The notes beneath the pieces were generated by a model. It ran no database searches. It had not been told where the DNA came from and saw only the letters and a list, made by a program, of their open reading frames with translations. 42,025 nucleotides of DNA, taken from Xenococcaceae cyanobacterium MO_188.B32. GTDB taxonomy: Bacteria; Cyanobacteriota; Cyanobacteriia; Cyanobacteriales; Xenococcaceae. The DNA lies in contig JASJDJ010000045.1 in NCBI GenBank assembly GCA_030065635.1, positions 1-42,025 on the forward strand, read 5' to 3'. Every line of letters begins with the position of its first letter. Position 1 is the first letter of the stretch. A program made the translations under genes and the position numbers. Below, in pieces: positions 36,134 to 42,025 of this stretch.

Positions 36134-36685
36134 CTATTGATTAATAACTACTGGTTCTTGTTCTTGCCAGAATTTTTGTATTTTAAATAAATCCCCTGTA
36201 TTAATTTGCACATTATCAGTCGGGAATTTATGAATCACATCGATAATCGTCCATCCTGTCTGATTAGCTGAAGCTTGAACTAAAGCAGCACGAAGGGCAT
36301 AAAAACCATTGCGTTCCGAGTGAGTTTTTAAGACTGTTCCTAATTCTTGTAATAATTCTTCCCCTTCAGGAGTACGGGTATAACGATGAAGCTCGACATG
36401 GTTACTATCAAAGCGTTTTTGTAACCAATGACGTAATTGAGCTAATGTTTTTTTATCGAGAAATTTAGTATAGAAACGGAATTCGGGAGTAATTTCGCCT
36501 GTTTTGGCATAAGTTTCTAAAGATTCAACAGACAGAGAACAATTAAAAGGGCCATAAATAAAGCGAATATTATCAGCACTCAAACTAGGTTTAGGCGCGA
36601 GCATTTCTGGCACTAATCCTAAACTTAATAAAAAAAAAGGGTAGATTACGGCAAATAATTTTTGTCGGAAAATATTCTTACACAT
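36134..36685 (-). CDS. Stand-alone DUF1400 secreted protein
   Basis: 183 residues. A hydrophobic N-terminus (about 10-27) before a Leu/Ala-Ser-Ala stretch fits a signal peptide. The mature part, NIRFIYGPFNCSLSVESLETYAKTGEI, FYTKFLDKKTLAQLRHWLQKRF, RTPEGEELLQELGTVL, NGFYALRAALVQAS and IDVIHKFPTDNVQI, is the DUF1400 domain. In cyanobacteria DUF1400 usually sits in front of an alpha/beta hydrolase (lipase-like) domain. Here the protein stops after the domain, so it is either a genuine single-domain version or the remaining front of a truncated hydrolase. No hydrolase motif follows in any frame of the 71 bases before the S1 gene end. Confidence 0.8.
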   Translation of the reverse strand: MCKNIFRQKLFAVIYPFFLLSLGLVPEMLAPKPSLSADNIRFIYGPFNCSLSVESLETYAKTGEITPEFRFYTKFLDKKTLAQLRHWLQKRFDSNHVELHRYTRTPEGEELLQELGTVLKTHSERNGFYALRAALVQASANQTGWTIIDVIHKFPTDNVQINTGDLFKIQKFWQEQEPVVINQ

Positions 36686-37044
36686 TATTGTACTCTACTT
36701 TGTGTGTGTGAGGAACTAATCTGGGTCAATCTCGGAAAAATACCGTTAACAAAAAATAACAATCTAGTAGATCTACTATTAGTAAAAATAACTAATAAAG
36801 TTCCATTATTAAAGCTAATGCAAATAATCGACTAAGTAAAGATACTTTTGAATTGTTTTACAAAAAAAGTTCAGTTATGTAAAGATTATCAACTGTCGTT
36901 ATTGAATCATATTATCTCCCTCTAAAATAGATTTGTGTTACCGTAAATTACGGATATTTTTCATTTCTTAATAAGAACTTTATAACCTAAATTTTGCCTA
37001 GTTGAATTCAAAAATTTGTAAATATTTGATAAATAAAATATAGA
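36686..37044. other. AT-rich divergent region with a small palindrome
   Basis: No gene in 359 bases. CCGTAA-A-TTACGG at 36941-36953 is a perfect short palindrome about 90 bases before the kinase gene and could be an operator. A T-rich stretch follows it. No ribosome-binding core is seen directly before the ATG at 37045. Confidence 0.4.
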
Positions 37045-37752
37045 ATGAACAAAGAAAATCAATTAATTCAAACTTTAGCTGTAGATATTGGTGGTAGCGG
37101 AGTTAAAATAATGATTTTGGATGCTCGAGGAAATCCTTTAACCGAACGAAGTCGCCTCAAAACCCCTCAACCGCCAAAACCAGAAGCAATTATTGAAGCA
37201 ATTGTAAATTTAGCAGAAAAACAACCAGATTACCAAAGAGTAGCCGTAGGATTTCCTGGGGTAGTCCAGCAAGGCATCACTAAAACCGCAGTCAACCTAG
37301 ATCGAGATTGGATTGGCTTTGATTTAGCTAAGACTCTTTCTCAACGCTTGGGCAAGCCAGTTCAAGTAGCTAATGATGCAGATATACAAGGATTTGGCGC
37401 GATCGAAGGTCGAGGAGTAGAATTAGTAATTACTTTGGGGACTGGATTTGGTTCTGCTTTGTTTATCAACGGCAAATTAGTCCCCAATCTAGAAATGGGA
37501 CACCACCCCTTTCGTAAAGGAGAAACCTACGAAGAACAATTGGGTAGGGCTGCTTTAGAGAAAGAAGGAAAAAAGAAATGGAATAATCGTTTAGAAAAAG
37601 CGATCGCCAATCTAGAACATTTGTTTAACTACGATACTCTTTATATAGGCGGTGGAGAAGCCAAAAATATTGAGTTTAAATTACCCGATAATGCCAAAAT
37701 CGTTCCCAATGTGGCTGGTTTATTGGGGGGAATTGCCTTGTGGAATCAGTAG
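37045..37752 (+). CDS. ROK-family / polyphosphate glucokinase-like kinase
   Basis: 235 residues. LAVDIGGSGVKIMILD is the phosphate-binding start, VAVGFPGVV and DRDWIGFDLAKTLSQRLGKPVQVANDADIQGFG include the catalytic Asp region, VITLGTGFGSALFINGKLVPNLEMGHHPF is the second glycine-rich segment, and LYIGGGEAKNI is the adenosine region. It resembles PpgK, which phosphorylates glucose with polyphosphate or ATP, and the EMGHHP signature with a lysine-rich stretch after it fits that class. The CxCGxxGC zinc site of classical ROK kinases is missing, as in PpgK. Its stop codon abuts a nested foldback repeat. Confidence 0.85.
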   Translation: MNKENQLIQTLAVDIGGSGVKIMILDARGNPLTERSRLKTPQPPKPEAIIEAIVNLAEKQPDYQRVAVGFPGVVQQGITKTAVNLDRDWIGFDLAKTLSQRLGKPVQVANDADIQGFGAIEGRGVELVITLGTGFGSALFINGKLVPNLEMGHHPFRKGETYEEQLGRAALEKEGKKKWNNRLEKAIANLEHLFNYDTLYIGGGEAKNIEFKLPDNAKIVPNVAGLLGGIALWNQ

Positions 37753-37875
37753 GGGCGAATGGTGAAGCACTTGCGGGGGTGAAGCATTGCCGCCAAAGGG
37801 GGTCTCCCCCATGAGCAAATGCTGAAAGGGTTCCCCGACATAAGCAAAGTGCTGAACCCAAAGGGCCATTCGCCC
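37753..37875. repeat. Nested foldback repeat (element B)
   Basis: A 123-base element starting just after the kinase stop codon. Outer stem GGGCGAATGG (37753-37762) / CCATTCGCCC (37866-37875) is perfect. Next layer AGCACTTGC (37766-37774) / GCAAAGTGCT (37844-37853). Next AGCATTGC (37783-37790) / GCAAATGCT (37815-37823). Innermost GGGGG (37798-37802), TCT, CCCCC (37806-37810). GGTGA precedes the left arms and GAACCC or GAAAGGG follows the right arms, as in element A. Confidence 0.8.
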
Positions 37876-37965
37876 GTACAGGAGTTCGGAGTTTGTTTGG
37901 CTTACTTAAAGATCGAAGTGACCAAAAGGGATTATCATAGCATTTGTTGCACCAGGTGGGAGTAA

Positions 37966-39381
37966 ATGCAAAAACAACGCGCATATATTGTCCTAATATT
38001 AGTATTAGTAGCAGCAGCGATCGCTACCCTAGTCAGTCTTCCTCTAGAGTTAGGTCTAGACCTCAGAGGCGGAGCGCAATTAACTATTCAGGTTAAACCT
38101 ACAGAAGAGGTTCAGCAAATAACACCAGACGACCTGCAAGCAGTTAAAGAAGTAATCGCTAATCGTATTAATGAGTTTGGTGTCTCAGAAACAACAGTAC
38201 AAACAGTGGGTGAAGATAAAATACTGGTGCAACTACCAGGAGAAAGTGACCCACAAACAGCAGAAAGAAGATTAAAAGGAACAGCTAAATTAGAATTCCG
38301 CGAACAAAAACAGGGTACTGAAGGAGATTTAGCAGCAGAATCGCAAGTTAGACAGCAGCTAGCATTACAATTAGCTTTATTGCAAGCAAATAACGAAGCC
38401 AATAAAAATACGGAAGAAATTGCTAAGTTACAAGAATCTTTGCAAGCCTCAGAACAAGCGATCCTCGATTTGTTTAAGTCAGTTGGTTTAACTGGAAAAA
38501 ATCTTAAAGATGCTCTCCCCCAACCAACTCAAGCAGGTAATCTCTGGGAAGTAGCTATTCGTTTTGATGATGAAGGCGGGAAAAAGTTTGCCGAATTAAC
38601 CAAAAATCTCGCAGGTACTGGCCGGAGTCTGGGTATATTTCTAGACAATCAACTTATTAGTGCCCCTGTGGTAGGAGCGGAATTTGCCGATACGGGTATT
38701 GCTGGCGGTAGAGCAGTAATTACGGGTAATTTCAATATAGAAAGTGCTAGAGACTTAGCTATTCAAATTAAAGGTGGTTCTTTACCTTTTCCCGTAGAAG
38801 TAGTGGAAAATCGCACTGTTGGTGCAACTTTAGGACAAGATAGTATTCGGCGGAGTATCTATGCCGGCATAGCTGGTTTGGTATTAGTGCTGATATTTAT
38901 GGCAGTTTATTACCGTTTACCTGGCATAATTGCTGATGCTGCCCTAGCTGTGTACACTTTACTTACTTTAGCTTGTTACTCTTTGGTTGGGGTTACTCTT
39001 ACTCTGCCAGGAATTGCTGGTTTTATCTTAAGTATAGGTATGGCAGTAGATGCTAATGTACTGATTTTTGAGCGGACAAGAGAAGAATTGAGAGCAGGTA
39101 AAACTTTGTATCGTTCTGTAGAATCGGGTTTTTATCGAGCTTTCTCTAGTATTTTGGATAGTAATGTTACTACTCTCATCGCTTGTGGTGCTTTACTGTG
39201 GAAAGGTTCGGGATTGGTGAGAGGATTTGCCTTAACTTTAGCCATTGGGGTAGTAGTAAGTATGTTTACTGCTGTAACTTGCAGTCGTACTCTCATGTTA
39301 TTGACAGTCTTAGGTTCACCAAAAATCAGACAAAAACCAGAATTATTTTGTCCTAACTTATCAACATCTGTTAAATCTTAA
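37966..39381 (+). CDS. secD: Protein translocase subunit SecD
   Basis: 471 residues. Membrane helix 1 at about 7-26, then [15 protein letters not shown] (29-43). The large P1 periplasmic region has [44 protein letters not shown] and a Gln/Glu-rich helical insert (about 125-165). [19 protein letters not shown] precedes five further helices from about 290, with [20 protein letters not shown] and [21 protein letters not shown], the proton-path segment. With SecF it uses the proton gradient to pull exported proteins out of SecYEG. Cyanobacteria have it in plasma and possibly thylakoid membranes. secF follows after 35 bases. Confidence 0.96.
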   Translation: MQKQRAYIVLILVLVAAAIATLVSLPLELGLDLRGGAQLTIQVKPTEEVQQITPDDLQAVKEVIANRINEFGVSETTVQTVGEDKILVQLPGESDPQTAERRLKGTAKLEFREQKQGTEGDLAAESQVRQQLALQLALLQANNEANKNTEEIAKLQESLQASEQAILDLFKSVGLTGKNLKDALPQPTQAGNLWEVAIRFDDEGGKKFAELTKNLAGTGRSLGIFLDNQLISAPVVGAEFADTGIAGGRAVITGNFNIESARDLAIQIKGGSLPFPVEVVENRTVGATLGQDSIRRSIYAGIAGLVLVLIFMAVYYRLPGIIADAALAVYTLLTLACYSLVGVTLTLPGIAGFILSIGMAVDANVLIFERTREELRAGKTLYRSVESGFYRAFSSILDSNVTTLIACGALLWKGSGLVRGFALTLAIGVVVSMFTAVTCSRTLMLLTVLGSPKIRQKPELFCPNLSTSVKS

Positions 39382-39416
39382 TAAATCAAAATATATTCAC
39401 AATTGAAAAAACAACA

Positions 39417-40379
39417 ATGATTCAATTTAGTGTCAGTAAAACACGTAGTTGGTGGTGGACAATTTCTTTAATAGCGATCGCGATTAGTATTGCTGCGATG
39501 GCATTTTCTTTTGCTAATTTTAATGCACCTCTACGTCCGGGATTAGATTTTGTTGGTGGTACTCGTTTACAGATCGAAAAAGATTGTTCTGTGGAAGGAA
39601 ACTGTACAAAACCTATTGATGTTGCTGAAGTAAGACAAGTTCTAGAGACAGAGAATTTAGGCAACAGTACCATTCAATTACTAGGAGAGAACAAACAAAT
39701 TCTGGCAGTACGTACCCAAAATTTGAATGTTGAGGAACGGACTAAACTGCAAACGGCTTTAAGTGAAAAAATTGGTCAATTTGACCCTAAAACAATTCAA
39801 ATTGATTCAGTTGGCCCCACTATTGGGCAAGAATTATTTGCTTCTGGTTTGCTAGCTTTAATTATCTCCTTTTTTGGCATCATTGTTTATCTAAGTGTTC
39901 GCTTTCAGTTTGACTATGCCTTATTCGCTATCTTGGCATTGTTTCATGATGTATTTATTACAGCAGGAGTCTTTGCTATCTTGGGTTTAACGGCTCAAGT
40001 AGAAGTAGATAGTTTATTTTTAGTATCTTTACTCACTATTATTGGTTTTTCGGTTAACGATACAGTAGTAATTTACGATCGCATCCGTGAAACAATTAAA
40101 CTAGATCCTAATCGTTCAATTGACGAAATAGTAGATGAGGCAGTAAATCAAAGTTTAACTCGATCGATCAATACTACTTTAACTACTTTGTTACCTTTAA
40201 TTGGTATTTTCTTCTTTGGCGGACAAACCCTAAAATTCTTCGCTTTAGCTTTAATTATTGGCTTTATTTTGGGGGCATATTCTAGTATTTGTATTGCTAG
40301 CACTCTGTTATCTTGGTGGAGAATGAACAAAAGTAAAGAGCGGACTATGGCGATTGCCGATACACCAACTTCTGAGTAG
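39417..40379 (+). CDS. secF: Protein translocase subunit SecF
   Basis: 320 residues, six helices. Helix 1 (about 12-34) leads to [15 protein letters not shown] (41-55). The periplasmic domain carries [19 protein letters not shown] and the conserved [36 protein letters not shown] and [21 protein letters not shown] are the conserved membrane segments, and [24 protein letters not shown] the later one. The loop CSVEGNCTK (residues about 57-65) holds two cysteines that could form a disulfide in the periplasm. It partners SecD from the preceding gene. Confidence 0.96.
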   Translation: MIQFSVSKTRSWWWTISLIAIAISIAAMAFSFANFNAPLRPGLDFVGGTRLQIEKDCSVEGNCTKPIDVAEVRQVLETENLGNSTIQLLGENKQILAVRTQNLNVEERTKLQTALSEKIGQFDPKTIQIDSVGPTIGQELFASGLLALIISFFGIIVYLSVRFQFDYALFAILALFHDVFITAGVFAILGLTAQVEVDSLFLVSLLTIIGFSVNDTVVIYDRIRETIKLDPNRSIDEIVDEAVNQSLTRSINTTLTTLLPLIGIFFFGGQTLKFFALALIIGFILGAYSSICIASTLLSWWRMNKSKERTMAIADTPTSE

Positions 40380-40395
40380 CTATTAGTAATTAGGA

Positions 40396-40770
40396 ATGAC
40401 AGAATTAGACCCGAATCTGAACAGACAAATTAAAAAACTCCACCAAATAACTGTTTACATGAGATGGTTAACCGTTGTACTGTGCTGGTTAACTTTAGGT
40501 ATTTTTGGTATTTGGGGTTTACGCAACGAAATTAGCCTTTGGTTCGATTATTTTACCTGGTCAGCAGTCCGTTACGCTATTCATTTCAATCCATTGCCTA
40601 GTTTTTGTCTGGCTTTTTGCGTCGGCATAACTGTTTCTGTTTTAGTTTGGCAAAGTAGGAATATTATTTGGGGATTGCCCGACAAAGAAAAGTATCTTTT
40701 ACAACAAAAAGTTAAACGTATACTTGCTACTGGCTCTTCTCATCCTCTCTGGAAATTTATTGTCGAGTAG
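40396..40770 (+). CDS. Small membrane protein downstream of secF
   Basis: 124 residues, starting 16 bases after secF and so probably in the same transcript. Two hydrophobic helices at about 20-43 (MRWLTVVLCWLTLGIFGIWGL) and 71-91 (LPSFCLAFCVGITVSVLVW) are joined by an amphipathic, aromatic stretch (ISLWFDYFTWSAVRYAIHF). The C-terminus is basic. I do not recognise a named family. The position suggests, without proving, a link to the SecDF complex or simply co-expression. Confidence 0.7.
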   Translation: MTELDPNLNRQIKKLHQITVYMRWLTVVLCWLTLGIFGIWGLRNEISLWFDYFTWSAVRYAIHFNPLPSFCLAFCVGITVSVLVWQSRNIIWGLPDKEKYLLQQKVKRILATGSSHPLWKFIVE

Positions 40771-40816
40771 TAGGCTGCTACTGCTCTCGCGTTTTCTTGC
40801 TAGTTTAGCAGCCTAC
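40770..40816. terminator. Stem-loop between convergent genes
   Basis: GTAGGCTGCTA (40770-40780) and TAGCAGCCTAC (40806-40816) form a perfect 11-bp stem with a 25-nt loop, beginning at the last base of the stop codon of the secF-linked gene and facing the rhomboid gene. No T-run on either side, so a shared terminator is likely but not textbook. Confidence 0.5.
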
Positions 40817-40833
40817 CCTCTGCCTTCTCAAGT

Positions 40834-41559
40834 TTAAGTCCTCGATTCTATCTCATTGTAATTTTCTTTGTCATTGAATAAACCAAATAGAGGACCGAGA
40901 ATTGCTCCAAAAACAAAGCCTCCAGCGTGTGCCCAGTAAGCGACACCACCACCTTGCATCCCTACATGAGCAGAAGCTTCTAGCATACTTATACCATTGA
41001 AGGCTTGTTGAATAAACCAAAAACCTAAAAACCAAAGGGCAGAAATACGGAAAACAGGAAAAAAGAAGCCCAAAGGCACGAGAGTCACGATTTTAGCTTG
41101 AGGAAATTTTATTATATAGGCACCCATCACTCCCGCGATCGCGCCACTAGCACCAAGAGAAGGAACAGGAGAAGTAGCAGCAAAGAAGCTTTGAGTTAAT
41201 CCAGCTAAAGCACCGCAGCATAAATAGAATACTAGATATTTAACCCTACCCAATCTTTCTTCAATATTGTTACCAAAAATCCAAAGAAATAACATATTGA
41301 AACCCACGTGAATAAATCCAGCATGGAGAAATTGGGACGTGAATAAGGTTAGAGGTTCTGGAATAGGTTGGTAAATAGTAGTGCCATGAAGACTCGCGTT
41401 TAATTCTAGAGGGACGATAGCAAACAAATGAAAAAAGCGATTTAGCTCGGGAGGAGTCAGAAGTAGCTCATAGATAAAGACTACAATATTAACAGCAATC
41501 AGACCATAGGTTACATAGGGAGTAATTTGAACTGGATTTTCATCCTTTAAAGGAACCAT
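40834..41559 (-). CDS. Rhomboid-family intramembrane serine protease
   Basis: 241 residues, six to seven helices. TSQFLHAGFIHVGFNMLFLWIFGNNIEERLG contains His84 and Asn88 of the oxyanion site, SLGASGAIAGVMGAY has catalytic Ser138, and AYWAHAGGFVFGAILG has catalytic His211, so the Ser-His dyad is complete. It cleaves membrane proteins within or near their transmembrane helices. N-terminal MVPLKDENPVQITPYVTYGLIAVNIVVFIYEL is typical of bacterial family members. It ends convergently with the small membrane protein gene, and the 180 bases upstream hold nothing else I can support. Confidence 0.94.
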   Translation of the reverse strand: MVPLKDENPVQITPYVTYGLIAVNIVVFIYELLLTPPELNRFFHLFAIVPLELNASLHGTTIYQPIPEPLTLFTSQFLHAGFIHVGFNMLFLWIFGNNIEERLGRVKYLVFYLCCGALAGLTQSFFAATSPVPSLGASGAIAGVMGAYIIKFPQAKIVTLVPLGFFFPVFRISALWFLGFWFIQQAFNGISMLEASAHVGMQGGGVAYWAHAGGFVFGAILGPLFGLFNDKENYNEIESRT

Positions 41560-41740
41560 AAACTTATTTACTAGTTAAATAAAAATATTAATTAATGTAT
41601 ACCCTATATGCTGATGGGGGTAGATACTATCTATCTTTAGGTATATATAATTTGCTTCTACATTCCATCGAGCGCATATCGTAGTATCTTCAGCACGACT
41701 ACCAACACTTAAAGAATAATTCCAGCAGTAAATACTTAAA

Positions 41741-41947
41741 CTACAATAAATCCATAAATTCATCAATAGTCAAACTGGCTTTGTTAATCAAACTTCGGAG
41801 CAAACCAGGTGCAAGAATTGATTTATTCGGAATAGATAAAGTATAAATAGAATTTTCTTTAGTCAGAATAATATGGCTTCCTCTTTGGCGAGAAACTGAT
41901 ACTGTTGGCGAATGTGTTACAGTTAATCTTACAAAAAGTAGTACCAA
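41741..41947 (-). pseudogene. HicA-like toxin fragment with an abnormal N-terminus
   Basis: 68 codons from a TTG. The C-terminal two thirds, SRQRGSHIILTKENS then SIPNKSILAPGLLRSLINKASLTIDEFMDLL, match the HicA/YcfA mRNA-interferase fold: catalytic His in RGSH, strand VPxHKEL-like, then GTLRxIxxxAGLTxEEF-like. The usual first helix (xGKEVIxxLxxxGF) is replaced by LLFVRLTVTHSPTVSV, and an in-frame TAG lies just upstream. Bases coding SPTVSV belong to one arm of a 19-bp inverted repeat, so a rearrangement probably destroyed the start. No intact hicB antitoxin is visible in the window. A partner might lie past the right edge. Confidence 0.5.
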
Positions 41948-42023
41948 AGGCTAAAGTTAGAATTTTTCGTTACTGTAGTACTACTGAATTCAGTCAAGAT
42001 TGCTTTCGCCAACAGTATCAGTT
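41894..42023. repeat. 19-bp perfect inverted repeat at the right edge
   Basis: AACTGATACTGTTGGCGAA (41894-41912) and TTCGCCAACAGTATCAGTT (42005-42023) are exact reverse complements, 92 bases apart. Inside, AGTAGTAC and GTAGTACT form a smaller pair. The left arm lies within the HicA-like fragment. It may be a short inversion or duplication scar or a MITE-like unit, and the window ends two bases after it. Confidence 0.6.
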
Positions 42024-42025
42024 GC

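Noticed and set aside
37676-37984. 102-codon minus-strand frame over the kinase 3' end and foldback element B
   Set aside because: It is antisense to the kinase gene and the repeat; its composition follows the repeat.
41575-41766. 63-codon minus-strand frame between the rhomboid gene and the HicA-like fragment
   Set aside because: Aromatic, irregular composition, no ribosome site, no recognisable motif; not an antitoxin of the HicB type.

Overview
The window is chromosomal DNA of a cyanobacterium. The HIP1 octamer GCGATCGC recurs throughout, inside and between genes. Gene content agrees: a short ribosomal protein S1 homologue, a purC-bamA-lpxC-fabZ-lpxA cluster, DUF4230 and DUF1400 proteins, and a metalloprotease with a PFEFSPG-type sorting tail. 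Base composition is AT-rich and intergenic repeats are plentiful. A coccoid or baeocystous lineage is only a guess.

Bases 1-14613 read as one plus-strand surface-polysaccharide locus. It begins with the 3' part of a secreted LamG/cadherin-like/PKD protein. Next come a broken family 2 glycosyltransferase and a 5'-truncated sulfotransferase-type protein. Intact genes follow: a Wzc-like chain-length protein with a degenerate P-loop, a GT2, a hexapeptide acetyltransferase, two GT4 enzymes, a Wzx-type flippase and a Wzy/ligase-type membrane protein. The Wzy stop codon lies at the edge of a decayed IS200/IS605-type element. Together these genes would assemble, export and polymerise a polysaccharide that may be acetylated and sulfated. 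The first 4.9 kb carries several apparent deletion scars, so that end of the locus looks decayed or misassembled.

Bases 14.6-21 kb hold coaE, the metalloprotease, a 0.9 kb intergenic stretch with a large nested foldback repeat, a small two-helix membrane protein, a DUF4230 protein and a REC-GGDEF-EAL regulator whose GGDEF site is degenerate. At 21.2-23.6 kb is a ClpC-type ATPase without the usual middle coiled coil, followed by a strong intrinsic terminator. Two GT-C membrane glycosyltransferases (23.8-27 kb) converge on the minus-strand envelope cluster purC-bamA-lpxC-fabZ-lpxA (32.5-27 kb), which makes the outer-membrane lipid A precursor and the barrel-assembly protein.

Bases 32.8-42 kb are housekeeping and mixed: a conserved 86-residue protein, a DppB-type permease, a dienelactone hydrolase, an S1 protein, a stand-alone DUF1400 protein, a ROK/polyphosphate glucokinase-like kinase, secD-secF with a small membrane protein, a rhomboid protease and a HicA-like fragment at the right edge. 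A second nested foldback element lies between the kinase gene and secD. I recognise no rRNA, tRNA or CRISPR array.

The least explained signal is the pair of nested foldback elements (17052-17301 and 37753-37875). Their paired arms differ in sequence while the flanking GGTGA/GAACCC words are kept.
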